A stretch of 64,000 nucleotides of DNA from Limnochorda sp. LNt (GTDB lineage Bacteria; Bacillota; Limnochordia; Limnochordales; Geochordaceae). Positions 25,027 to 33,901 of the stretch are shown here, piece by piece (position 1 is the stretch's first letter; the number at the start of each line of letters is the position of its first letter). The translations under genes and the position numbers were made by a program. Below the pieces are notes generated by a model. That model was not told the origin of the DNA. It did not search any database and saw only the letters and a list, made by a program, of their open reading frames with translations. Where the stretch lies: contig NZ_CP141614.1 of NCBI RefSeq assembly GCF_035593265.1, forward strand, positions 1,302,001 through 1,366,000, in the 5' to 3' direction.

Positions 25027-27714
25027 TCAAAGCGGCTGCTCCTCGCCGGTCACCAGGTTCCACCGGACGAGCCTCGTCACGCCGTGGATGGGCTGGATGC
25101 GGTCGTAGCTGACCTGCCAGCGCACCGACGCATCGGGGTGGCGCAGGTCGTAGACGATGCCCCTGGGCGTGTAACGGTAGCCCTCCACGACGACCTCTTC
25201 ACTGGCCTCACCCTTCATCAACATGGCCGGCTCGCCTCTCGCCACCACCACCTGCCAGTCGTCGTCCTGCCCGGGCGCGGGCAGCGCCAGGTCGGCCTGG
25301 GGCAGCGGTGCCGGCCGCAAACCCTCGAGCGCCTCGGCCAGACGCTCGAGCTGCGCCCGGGCGGGTGACCCATCCTCGAGACGGCTCACTGCCGCCCTTG
25401 CCATCTCCCCGAACCGCTCGGCCAGCTCCCTCGTCAGGCGCAGGCTGCCGTAGGTGGCATCGTAGATGCACCACCCGTGCACCTCGCCCTGCCCCGTGGG
25501 CGACAGGCGGGAGGTGAACTGGCCCAGCCCCACGTCTCGCTCCTGCACCCCGCACTCGTCGCAAAAGGTCCCCAGGATGGCCTGCGCCGCCAGTTCGTCC
25601 AGCCGCACGCCCGGCGCCCACCAGACCACGCCCGTCGTCTCGAAGAAGCGGTTGAGCGGCCGCGTGAAGTAGGGGGACTCGGGCCCGTACTCGTGGCGCT
25701 CCTTGGCGCTGCCCCGGGTCTCCACGAAGCCGGTGCACCGCTCGCTCACCTGCATCTCGGCCTCGGCCACGAAGGCGCCACCCTCGCCCGTCCACAGCCC
25801 CAGCAGCCCCTCGGGCCACCGCGGGAAGGCCATCCGCTGCAGGATGGGGTCGGTGGTGTAGAAGCGTTCGGCGTGGACCCGGATGCGGGCCTTGCCGAAG
25901 TCGAAGTGCGTCACCCGGTACGGGCGGGCCATGTAGTAGTAGACGGCGCCGGGGTAGGCCTCCCTCAGGGCCTGGCTGTAGGTGACCGACCCCAGCTGGC
26001 GGTCGCCCCATCCCAGGATCTGAAACTCCCGCTCGACGGCGTTTCGCAGCGGGAACTCCCGGTGGGGCCCCGCCAGGGCCCGCTGCTTGAGCGGTGCGAG
26101 GTCGGGCGGGATGGCCTCGCGGGGCTCCAGTTCGTTGGCCAGCATGCGGCTGAAGGACGCCGGCAGCGACTCGAAGCGGGCCAGCGACCCGCCGCCCGCC
26201 CCGAGCCCGTTGAGCTCGACGGCGGCGCACAGGGCGTTGGCGTACTGCAGGTAGCGGTTGTCGAGGTAGAGGCGGTTGGCCTCGACGGGCCGGTCCAGGT
26301 AGCGGGCGAGCCCGTCCGCCAGGGTGCCGGAGGGATCGAGCACGACGCAGACGCCGTCGCGCACCCGCCCGGCGCGGCCGACCCGCTGCCAGAAGGCCTT
26401 GACCGACGACGGCGGCTGCAAGAGCACGACCAGGTCCACCTCGCCTACGTCGATGCCCAGCTCGAGGGCCGACGTGGAGATGACGCCCCGCAACTCGCCG
26501 CGGGTCAGCGCTTCCTGGATGGCGTGACGATCCTCGTCTTCGTAGCCGGCGCGGTAGGGCAGCAGGCCCTGCAGCGCGGGCTCTGCATCGGGAGCAGGGG
26601 CGACGCCCTCGGCCTCCGGCTCAACAGCAGCCCCCGGCTCGCGGGCAACCTCCGACTCGAGGGCAGCCTCCGGCTCGAGAGCAGCGGCTGCCTCCTGCGG
26701 GCCGGCGGCGCCGGTCGCCCCAGCGACCTCAGCGCCCGCGCCCCCCGCCCCCCCAGCGCTGCCCGGGGCCTGGCGGTGCACCGAGGCCGACACGATGCGC
26801 TCCACCATGCGCCGCGAGTCGGCGAAGCCCAGGAAGGGCGAGTCGGCCGCCGCCGCGCACGCCCGCACGAACTCCACGATGACGTCGAACTCTCCCTTGC
26901 GCCGTCGCCCGCCGCCGGCCCCGGCCTCGCCCGCCTCTTCGTCCGGCCGGGCCAGGATCAGCGTCTTGGCCGCCGCCGGTGCGCCGTCCGACTCAGGGCC
27001 CAGCACCACGGGCTTGAAGCCCGTCAGGGTGGCGATGAACGCCTCGGGGTCGCCCAGGGTGGCCGTGCTGGAGATGCACTGGCGCACGCCCGACACGGCC
27101 CTCAGCCGCCGCATGAATAAGGCGAAGTTGGAGCCGAAGACCCCGTCGTAGACGTGCGCCTCGTCGAGGATGACGATGGCCAGGCGGTCGAGGAAGCTGC
27201 GCACGGGCGGTTCGGTCAGGTCGGGGAGCAGCCAGGCGTGGGTCACGTCGGGCGTCATCAACAACAGGCGGTGCTCCCTGACGATCCGCAGCCGCTCGCG
27301 CATGCCGACCCCGCCGTCGATGTAGCCCCACCGCAGCCCCAGCGGCTGCAGCAGCTCCCGCCACTTGCGCATCTGGTCCTGGATGAGGGCCCGAGCCGGG
27401 TAGAAGGCCACGACGCAGGCCGCCGGATCCCGCAGGAGCAGGTCGGCCGCGGCCGCCACGAAGACCAGGCTCTTGCCGGACGCGGTGGCTGTCGACAGGC
27501 AGACGGAGTGACCTGCGAGGGCGGCCTCGATGCCCCTGGCCTGGTGGGCGTAGAGCCCCTTCGGATACCGCTCTTTAAGCAGCGCCGCAAGCCTTGGATG
27601 CAGCCCCGACGGCACCGGAAGGTACCGGCCCGGGCGGCGCTCGAGGCGACGCTGGTCGGCGATCATGAGACCGCATGCACGCAGGATGGAGACGACCTTC
27701 TCCGTGGTGAACAC
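25027..27714 (-). CDS. DEAD/DEAH-box superfamily 2 helicase, MrfA/YprA (DUF1998) type
   Basis: An 895-residue helicase. RecA1 (about residues 50-260) has the Q-motif region YAHQARGIEAAL, motif I STATASGKS, motif Ia FYPARALIQDQM, motif II ILDEAHVY and motif III SSTATLG. RecA2 has STSALELGIDVGEVDLVV and motif VI QRVGRAGR. The C-terminal part has a DUF1998-like CDECG and WCIYDATYGSLRL, with fewer Cys than MrfA. A ~65-residue Ala/Glu/Pro/Gly tract (26570-26780) interrupts the linker between the RecA domains. MrfA relatives act in DNA repair, and related helicases occur in defence islands. It lies 254 bases downstream of the 547-residue gene in the same direction. Confidence 0.88.
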   Translation of the reverse strand: MFTTEKVVSILRACGLMIADQRRLERRPGRYLPVPSGLHPRLAALLKERYPKGLYAHQARGIEAALAGHSVCLSTATASGKSLVFVAAAADLLLRDPAACVVAFYPARALIQDQMRKWRELLQPLGLRWGYIDGGVGMRERLRIVREHRLLLMTPDVTHAWLLPDLTEPPVRSFLDRLAIVILDEAHVYDGVFGSNFALFMRRLRAVSGVRQCISSTATLGDPEAFIATLTGFKPVVLGPESDGAPAAAKTLILARPDEEAGEAGAGGGRRRKGEFDVIVEFVRACAAAADSPFLGFADSRRMVERIVSASVHRQAPGSAGGAGGAGAEVAGATGAAGPQEAAAALEPEAALESEVAREPGAAVEPEAEGVAPAPDAEPALQGLLPYRAGYEDEDRHAIQEALTRGELRGVISTSALELGIDVGEVDLVVLLQPPSSVKAFWQRVGRAGRVRDGVCVVLDPSGTLADGLARYLDRPVEANRLYLDNRYLQYANALCAAVELNGLGAGGGSLARFESLPASFSRMLANELEPREAIPPDLAPLKQRALAGPHREFPLRNAVEREFQILGWGDRQLGSVTYSQALREAYPGAVYYYMARPYRVTHFDFGKARIRVHAERFYTTDPILQRMAFPRWPEGLLGLWTGEGGAFVAEAEMQVSERCTGFVETRGSAKERHEYGPESPYFTRPLNRFFETTGVVWWAPGVRLDELAAQAILGTFCDECGVQERDVGLGQFTSRLSPTGQGEVHGWCIYDATYGSLRLTRELAERFGEMARAAVSRLEDGSPARAQLERLAEALEGLRPAPLPQADLALPAPGQDDDWQVVVARGEPAMLMKGEASEEVVVEGYRYTPRGIVYDLRHPDASVRWQVSYDRIQPIHGVTRLVRWNLVTGEEQPL

Positions 27715-27968
27715 GACGCTCGCCCCCGTTCCGCCAAGGGTGAGAGGTGGAGGAAGGCCCGGGGTCCGGCCCGGGCGACCCGGGGGTGTGGGGGCGTCGC
27801 CCGAGCCGGAGTGAGGCCTGCCACCCTCAGGCTAGCGAGGGCATGTCGCAGGTACGGCGACACAGGAGCCCGTGGCTGGACGGCCACGGGTTCGGGGTGA
27901 TAACCCTCTACAGAACGTCACAGCGGTCGAGGGACCCGGGGTGAAAGGCGGACGGCGTGCTCACAGCC

Positions 27969-29612
27969 TCACAACGGCCCGCTCGTGAAGAGCGCCTCGA
28001 ACAGCGGCTCCCAGTCGGGCTCGTCAGGATCGAGGGCGCAGTAAAGGCGGATCCGCTCGGCTAAGTGCCGCCGCAGCCGGTAGGGCACCTCCGCGAAGCG
28101 GCTGTCGGGCACGAGGCCCTGCTCCTCGGCCCACCGGTAGAAGTCCCGCACATCCTGCGTAAAGGTCTGGGCGTCTGTCGGGCTGCACGTGAAGCGCCGC
28201 ACGTACGTCCCGAAGAAGAACGTCGTCAGGTGGACCCCGGCCGCCTCCAGCAGGCCGATGGGCGGGAAGTCCCGCCCCCATGCCAGGTACTGCGCCAGCA
28301 CCTGGAGGTGGCCGACCTTGCGGGCCCTGACCCGGTCACTGAGCCCCTGCTGGCGCAGGGCCGTCTCCCACCTTGCGAGCACGGCTTCGTTGGCGGGGAG
28401 CTGGCCTGCGCCTTCGACGGTTGGGCTGGCGGGGATGGGGAGGCCGGCGTCGGTGGGCGCCCGGCCTTGCGTTGGCGGCTGCATCCAGTCCTCGCCCAGG
28501 CCCAGCCGCTGCTCCACTTCGTCGAGGTCGAGAGCCAGCTCCCGCAGGTGCTGTCGGATGCGCTCCGGCAGCGTGCGAGCGAGGTGGGCGCGCCGCTGGC
28601 GGCTCGCGGCCTCGTGGGCCGCGTCGGATTGGGCCTGCCAGCGCTGGATCTGGCCCAGCAACGCGATGTCGTCCGCCCTTGCCAGCGCCGGGTTGGTGAT
28701 GTCGTCCACGCGGGACGAGGAGCCCCGCGTCACGACGTAGATGCGGGGGTCTCGCCGGACGGCGAGGTGCGGGGGCGAGCCCGGGTAGTCGCCGAAGCCG
28801 GGAAGCTGGGCGTAGGACTCCAGCACGAGGCCGTGCAGCGGGACGCTGTAGCCGCTTCGCAGCCGCGACACCACGAAGTCGCAGAAGCGGCGATCTTCCT
28901 CCTCGATGCGGGCCTCGTCCCGATCGGCCGGCGCCTCGGGGCTGACGCGCAAGCTGTGCGAGGCCGCATGGTAGCGTACGACGAGGTCGGCCTGGTCGTC
29001 CCACTCGTCGGGCAGGAGGTAGGGCTGCTCGGTCGCGGCCGGCCGGTCCAGCATGTTGCCGCGCTCTTCGGCGGCGCGCTCGAGAAGCTGGTCGATGAGC
29101 TGCCGGATCTCCTGCGGCGACAACGGCCGTTGCCGGCTGGCCTCGGCCAGGAAGAAGTCGACAATCTCGGTGGCCTGCCTGCGTGCCCGCTCCGCGGCCT
29201 CGCGTCGCAGGCGGTCAGCATCGGCGACGGAGACGTCGCGCGGCAGTGGGCGGCCCTGCGAGTCCGTCACGGCCGCGTCCTCGAGGGCGCCGGAGAAGGG
29301 CTCCAACTGCCCGAGTGGCAACGTGCGACCCCAACCCGTGCTCGGGGGCCTCAGGCGGATGGCCTTGCCGTCCAGCGCCAGCCGGGCCGGGACGTACCAT
29401 CCCCTGCCGGCTGCCACCATCCAGCGCAGCCGCCCCAGTACCTCTCGGACCGACGCCTCGGTGGTGCGGCGCTCCTCGATGCCGAGGGACTCCACGACCT
29501 GCCGCACGAGCTGTCGGATGTGGATAGGCGCCTGAAGGGTGCGGCAAAGGGCTTCGGTAGCGGTGCGAATGGTGCGGCGAGCCAAGGTCACGCCTCCCGT
29601 CGGCGTGCCCAT
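27969..29612 (-). CDS. uncharacterised ~547-residue protein of the MNT/HEPN module (intact copy)
   Basis: I do not recognise this family. Residues ~10-75 (IHIRQLVRQVVESLGIEE... to RGWYVPARLALDGK) look like a winged helix. Residues 140-185 are helical (EIVDFFLAEASRQRPLS). Residues 235-290 include FCDFVVSRLRSGYSVPLHGL and LPGFGDYPGSPPHLAVRRDP. Residues ~410-505 (ETALRQQGLSDRVRARKVGH to DVRDFYRWAEEQGLV) resemble the core-binding domain of tyrosine recombinases, with no catalytic domain after. The C-terminus ALDPDEPDWEPLFEALFTSG is the most conserved part among copies. ATG 29612 is used, but a TTG at 29585 with GGAGG upstream fits the other copies better. It is divergent from the MNT gene by ~100 bases. 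Confidence 0.8.
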   Translation of the reverse strand: MGTPTGGVTLARRTIRTATEALCRTLQAPIHIRQLVRQVVESLGIEERRTTEASVREVLGRLRWMVAAGRGWYVPARLALDGKAIRLRPPSTGWGRTLPLGQLEPFSGALEDAAVTDSQGRPLPRDVSVADADRLRREAAERARRQATEIVDFFLAEASRQRPLSPQEIRQLIDQLLERAAEERGNMLDRPAATEQPYLLPDEWDDQADLVVRYHAASHSLRVSPEAPADRDEARIEEEDRRFCDFVVSRLRSGYSVPLHGLVLESYAQLPGFGDYPGSPPHLAVRRDPRIYVVTRGSSSRVDDITNPALARADDIALLGQIQRWQAQSDAAHEAASRQRRAHLARTLPERIRQHLRELALDLDEVEQRLGLGEDWMQPPTQGRAPTDAGLPIPASPTVEGAGQLPANEAVLARWETALRQQGLSDRVRARKVGHLQVLAQYLAWGRDFPPIGLLEAAGVHLTTFFFGTYVRRFTCSPTDAQTFTQDVRDFYRWAEEQGLVPDSRFAEVPYRLRRHLAERIRLYCALDPDEPDWEPLFEALFTSGPL

Positions 29613-29678
29613 TCGCCGTCCGGGGACTCGAGACCTCGTCCGGCGGCAGCGGCCATCGGGAGTGGTGGGCTCGTCCGC

Positions 29679-29706
29679 TTGGAGAGGGTACGGCCTGTGC
29701 TATACT
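29679..29706 (+). promoter_or_regulatory. promoter of the MNT/HEPN pair, probably leaderless
   Basis: TTGGAG (29679-29684), a 16-base spacer and TATACT (29701-29706). Transcription would start near 29713, at or next to the GTG at 29715. The stretch from TATACT through GCAGGCGGGTGACGGACG is kept upstream of both other MNT copies. Confidence 0.6.
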
Positions 29707-29714
29707 GCAGGCGG

Positions 29715-30149
29715 GTGACGGACGCCATGCACGGCGGCGGGGAGTCCCAAGAGGGGCGGGCAACGCCAGCCGGGCTCGGTCCACCGGCTGGGTTGTCCCA
29801 GGCCGAATGGGAGGGATACCTGCGCGGGTGGCGACGCCGCCTCGCCGAGGAGGAGGCGGCGTCGCAGAGACGCGTGGCGCATGCACGGTCCTCGTTGCCC
29901 TCACTGGTGCAGACGCTCCGCCGCCACGGTGCGACGGAGGTCTACCTCTTCGGCTCGCTGTGCACCGGTACCTTTCATCAGGGGTCGGACATCGACCTCG
30001 CTGTGTGGGGCATCCCGCCGGAGCGCTTCTACGCGGCGCTGGCCGCGCTCGACGCGGTGTGCGACATCCCGGTCGACGTCGTAGACCTCGACGAGGCCTC
30101 TCCTCCGCTCCGAGAGCACATCCTCCAGAAAGGAGAGCGCCTGCTGTGA
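29715..30149 (+). CDS. minimal nucleotidyltransferase (MNT/MntA-type antitoxin)
   Basis: 144 residues. The nucleotidyltransferase signature GS-x10-DxD is intact in YLFGSLCTGTFHQGSDIDLA, followed by DIPVDVVDLDEASPPLREHI, the third acidic strand and C-terminal helix of MNT proteins. The ~65-residue N-terminal extension (AEWEGYLRGWRRRLAEEE) is unusual for stand-alone MntA. In characterised HEPN/MNT pairs the MNT AMPylates and silences the HEPN toxin. GTG 29715 is preferred for its fit to a leaderless start; ATG 29727 is in frame. The stop overlaps the HEPN gene as GTGA. Confidence 0.88.
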   Translation: MTDAMHGGGESQEGRATPAGLGPPAGLSQAEWEGYLRGWRRRLAEEEAASQRRVAHARSSLPSLVQTLRRHGATEVYLFGSLCTGTFHQGSDIDLAVWGIPPERFYAALAALDAVCDIPVDVVDLDEASPPLREHILQKGERLL

Positions 30150-30649
30150 GCGCGGGAGAGGCGACGCGAGGTCGGCGACTGCTCTCTCTCCTGGCGGCCA
30201 TCGAGGAAGACCTCGGGGCAGCGGGCTCGGGCGTACGTGAGCTAGCGTCTGTGACGGGTATCCCAGACGACGGAGTGCGGGCTGCAGCGGCCGCGACGTA
30301 TCTGGTACGGATTTACGGGGCCATCGAGCGGGCCCTCGAGCGAATTGCGCAGGAGTTCGATGGAGGGACTCCCGGCGGAGGGGACTGGCATCGGGAACTG
30401 CTTCGGATGATGGCGCGTGCCGTCCCAGAAGTGCGCCCGGCGGTCCTCTCGCCCGAGAGCCTGGAGTGGCTCGATGGGTGCCGCAAGTTTCGCCACCGTG
30501 TGCTGCATGCGTACGCAAGCCCGTTGGTGTGGGCGAAGATGGCTCACCTCGTGGTAGAGGCTCCCGCAGACTTTCAGAGGCTGCGCGCCGACCTGGACCG
30601 CTTTTCGGACTTCGTACGCCGATTGGTGGACTCCACCAGCTCGAGGTAA
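30146..30649 (+). CDS. HEPN-domain ribonuclease (HepT-like toxin)
   Basis: 167 residues, mostly helical. FRHRVLHAYA supplies the R-x4-H-x-Y motif of HepT-type HEPN ribonucleases, and AIERALERIAQEFDGGTPGG with the following DWHRELL is the typical preceding helix pair (HepT members have IE.....I......P.....W..L). Overlaps the MNT gene by 4 bases and is co-transcribed. Known relatives are mRNA or tRNA nucleases controlled by their MNT partner; this target is unknown. Confidence 0.85.
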   Translation: MSAGEATRGRRLLSLLAAIEEDLGAAGSGVRELASVTGIPDDGVRAAAAATYLVRIYGAIERALERIAQEFDGGTPGGGDWHRELLRMMARAVPEVRPAVLSPESLEWLDGCRKFRHRVLHAYASPLVWAKMAHLVVEAPADFQRLRADLDRFSDFVRRLVDSTSSR

Positions 30650-30853
30650 TCAAGCCAGGGCCGTCGATCCCGCAAATCCGCCGTATGACTTGCGCCCTCC
30701 CGTGTATCTTGCGCCCTCCGCCCGCGTGCCGTCATGGATGCTTTCCCGAGCGGGACCTTCCGGAGGCGGCGATTCGCCCTCACCGACCGTTCCTGTAACG
30801 GTCGTCACAGGCACAGGTGATGTTCCCCGGCAGGATGGGATGGGGGCGATGCC

Positions 30854-31370
30854 ATGCGCCTCGGACGGGTCGGGTCATGGGGGGCGGCCGGCATCGTGGC
30901 GGTCGGGCTGCCGGGCGTCGGGCTGATGGCGGCCATGGGGCGGCGGGGCGCGCCGGCAGTCGGTGACGTCCAGCCGGAGGGTACCACATCCCTCGAGTCC
31001 ATTGAGCTCACTGCGGGAAGCTCGAGTGGCACCACCGGTGGCTGGATGCCCGGCGACGATACGATGGCGTACGAGGCTACCGTGGCGGTTGTCACAAATG
31101 ACGCCGGGGGCTACCTGGAGGCCCTGGCGAAAGCGGACTTCGAGGCGGCGCTGCGACGCCGCATGGGCACGCGCCCCGGGGAGGAAGTCCCCCCTTACCG
31201 CGTCGCTGTGCGGCCCCTTTCGGGATCCCCTCTGGCGCTTGTCAGCGCCCTGGCGCTCGACTCCGACTGGGCCAGCCGCCTGGCACACGAGGGGGCCAGC
31301 CTGCTGGCGGAGCGGACATCCGGCCCGCCGAAGGCCTGGCGCCAGCAGGCGCGGGTGCTGGCGGCTACCT
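30854..31370 (+). pseudogene. Wzz-like periplasmic domain fragment
   Basis: Starting at ATG 30854, a short hydrophobic N-terminus is followed by YEATVAVVTNDAGGYLEAL, then DWASRLAHEGASLLAERT, parallel to YEASVLLVV and EWAARLANEAALLLLQEA of the Wzz protein at 2904. The coiled coil and second membrane helix are missing. From about 31370 coding character is lost and the frame runs on antisense to the next gene. A broken paralogue is likely. Confidence 0.5.
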
Positions 31371-31474
31371 GCAGTCGGCCGGTGATGGTGCGCGGGACGA
31401 TCTCTTGGCCCCCGCTGCGTCCCAGGCGTCACCGGATTCCCACGCGTCACTGGCCATCCCGCCGGCCCCACCGC

Positions 31475-32602
31475 CTATGCCGGAGGTGCCACGGCCACCG
31501 GGCGCCGCTCACGGGCGGAGCGGGCGCAGGCGTCCAGCACGGCCATGTTGAGCAGGCCGTCCTCGCCGGGCGGCACCGGCTCCTTGCGGCCCTCCTGCAC
31601 CCAGCGGCTGAAGGCTTCGAACTGGAGCCGGTAGTGGTCGGGCGGCGCTGGCCCGCCTGCAGCGTGCTCCGACGCAGCATCTCTGGGCCCCCTGCCGCTC
31701 TGCCCGCCGGGCGTGTCGGGCCCTTCCGCGCCGGCGCCCACCGCCAGGTCGCCCGACGCCCCGCCCACATAGAAGCCGTCGATCCCGTTCGGCTGGAAGG
31801 GTCTCGGCACCCAGACGGTCCCCCGGGTGCCGACGATCTCGAGCCGCTGGCCGCCCGTCATCTCGAAGCTCGCGTCGAAGACCGCCTCCCGCCCGCCGGG
31901 GAAGCGCAGGATGCCCGTGGTGGTCAGGTCAACCCCGAGCTGCGGGTCGACGTGCGACGAGCAGTGGACCTCGGTCGGCTCGGCCCCGAACACCCATCGC
32001 GCCGCGTTGACGCAGTAGCAGCCCACGTCGAAGAGCGCCCCGCCTCCCCACTCGGGCTTCCCGCGGATGTTGGCAGCTAGATCGGGCAGTACGAAGCTGA
32101 AGGCCGCCCGCACCAGCCGCACCTCGCCGACCGCCTCCTCGTCGAGCAGTTGCCGCAGCCGGGCGTAGCGGGGCTGCCAGCGCCACATGAAGGCCTCCAT
32201 CAGCAGCACGCCGGCCTCCCGGCAGACCCGGCGCGCCCGCTCGGCCTCCTGCCGGTCGAGGGTGAGGGGCTTCTCGCACAGCACGTGCTTGCCGGCGGCG
32301 GCCGCCCGCTCGATCCAGGGGAGGTGCAGGTGGTTGGGCAGGGGGATGTAGACCGCCTCCACCTCGGGGTCGTGCAGCACCTCGTCGTAGCTGCCGTAGG
32401 CCCGCTCGATGCCGGTATCCCGTGCGAACGCCTCCGCCGCCTGCCGCTCCCGGCTGCCCACCGCCACGACCCGCGCCACGGCGGAGCTGGCCAGCGCCGG
32501 CAGCACCCGATGGCGGGCGATGCGCGCGGTGCCGAGGATGCCCCACCGCACCGGCTCTTGCGGGGCATGCAGCGGCGAAGACCGAGTGGTCGAGGCTTCC
32601 AT
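31475..32602 (-). CDS. Gfo/Idh/MocA-family sugar oxidoreductase
   Basis: A 375-residue NAD(P)-dependent dehydrogenase. The Rossmann motif is [20 protein letters not shown], then [19 protein letters not shown] and the catalytic Lys motif [12 protein letters not shown]. The C-terminal domain has [19 protein letters not shown] 32602 has AGGGGGA about 8 bases upstream; an upstream ATG lacks one. About 25 residues rich in Gly and Pro ([11 protein letters not shown]) are inserted near the C-terminus. The substrate is a sugar or inositol derivative; the nearby sugar-permease relic suggests a lost uptake cluster. Confidence 0.88.
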   Translation of the reverse strand: MEASTTRSSPLHAPQEPVRWGILGTARIARHRVLPALASSAVARVVAVGSRERQAAEAFARDTGIERAYGSYDEVLHDPEVEAVYIPLPNHLHLPWIERAAAAGKHVLCEKPLTLDRQEAERARRVCREAGVLLMEAFMWRWQPRYARLRQLLDEEAVGEVRLVRAAFSFVLPDLAANIRGKPEWGGGALFDVGCYCVNAARWVFGAEPTEVHCSSHVDPQLGVDLTTTGILRFPGGREAVFDASFEMTGGQRLEIVGTRGTVWVPRPFQPNGIDGFYVGGASGDLAVGAGAEGPDTPGGQSGRGPRDAASEHAAGGPAPPDHYRLQFEAFSRWVQEGRKEPVPPGEDGLLNMAVLDACARSARERRPVAVAPPA

Positions 32603-32741
32603 CGCGATCCCCCTGGCGGGGCTATTCCGCATGGCGGTGAGTTGTCCTCCGGGTCGGAACCCGAGCAAGGCATCGACGACCTGGAGAGGCCGGGGGAGCC
32701 GGCGCCGATTCGCTGTACCTGGGAGTTCGCCTCGCCCATGC

Positions 32742-33274
32742 TCATGAAGGACTTCGAGATGAGCTACGCCTCGGCGCTGGCGTGGACGCTGCTGATGATC
32801 GTCGCCTTCTTGACCGTCCTGGTCTTCCGCTCATCAACCTGGTGGGTCAACTCGTTCTTGCCGCTGACCGTGCCGCGGTTCTTCGGGGGGTCGTTCTTCA
32901 TCTTCCTCATCGTGCAGTTCATCCGGGGGATCCCCCTGGAGCTGGACGAGTCGGCCGAGATCGATGGGGCGAGCAAGCTGGACGTCTTCTGGCGCATCAT
33001 CCTGCCGCTGGTGAAGCCCGCGCTGATCACGGCGAGCATCTTCTCGTTCTATTGGACGTGGGAGGACTCCCTGGGGCCGCTGCTCTACCTCAACGACCCC
33101 GTGCTTTATCCGGTCTCGCTGGCCCTCAAGAACTTCGCCGACCCCTCGGCGGCCACCGACTGGGGCGCCATCTTCGCCATGTCGGTGCTGTCGCTGGTGC
33201 CGGTGGTGGTCATCTTCGTCTGGCTGCAGAGGTATCTCGTCGAGGGCATCCAGACGACGGGGCTGAGGGGGTGA
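32742..33274 (+). pseudogene. fused remnant of two sugar ABC permeases (MalF/MalG type)
   Basis: The first part ([20 protein letters not shown]) is the last membrane helix of a MalF-type permease. From [20 protein letters not shown] it is the second half of a MalG-type permease, with the EAA loop [20 protein letters not shown] and C-terminus [14 protein letters not shown] deletion across the gene boundary joined them in frame. The product cannot form a normal transporter. Confidence 0.72.
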
Positions 33275-33294
33275 CCGAACCCGCCAGAGCACCA

Positions 33295-33765
33295 ACGTGC
33301 TGGACCCTGAAGGCAGCCTGGAGCATGGCGACGAGGTCCGGCCGTCGTCGGGCGTGGGGGTGGCGGCACATGCGCAACGCCACCGTCAGCCACACTCGAT
33401 CTCCCTCCGGGAGCGAAAGCCGCCACAGCTGCTCCAGGTGGCTGCGGGCTGGCCGCAGCCCCCGGAGCCCGGTAGCCGTGCCGCAGCAGCACAGCACAGA
33501 TTTGGTATTTCCACCGGCTGCGCTGCTCCACCAGTTGCCGGCGCAAATTCATCAGCACCCGAAGCTCCCGGATGGCCGCCGGCGGCACGCACACCGCGGG
33601 CAAGGTCCCCGGCGCCAGCCGCCCGGCAGAAGCTTCGCGTCGTCTCGGCCCGTCTTGCGCTTGCTCGAACCCAGCCGGTCCATCAGCCGGACGTCCACGA
33701 CCAACCCTTGCCCCGCCCGGTCGGCCAAGATATCGTCCGAAGCAATCTACCTGCGGCGTTAAGAG
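33295..33765 (-). pseudogene. IS110-family transposase remnant
   Basis: On the minus strand, pieces in shifted frames read DRLGSSKRKTGRDDAKLL and IRELRVLMNLRRQLVEQRSR then WKYQICAVLLRHGY, the DEDD-transposase middle region of IS110 elements. Several frameshifts and no intact ends. The 135 bases to the next gene hold nothing I recognise. Confidence 0.6.
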
Positions 33766-33901
33766 GCCGCCAGCCGTGACCGTCGAAAAACTCTACCGGA
33801 TAACAACGCTGGGTGCGGAAGATCAGTTCGATACCGTCGGCTGTGGACCCGGCCGCTCGCATGGCCGCGTTCCGGGCACGCAGCGGCCACCGCCAGCCGC
33901 G

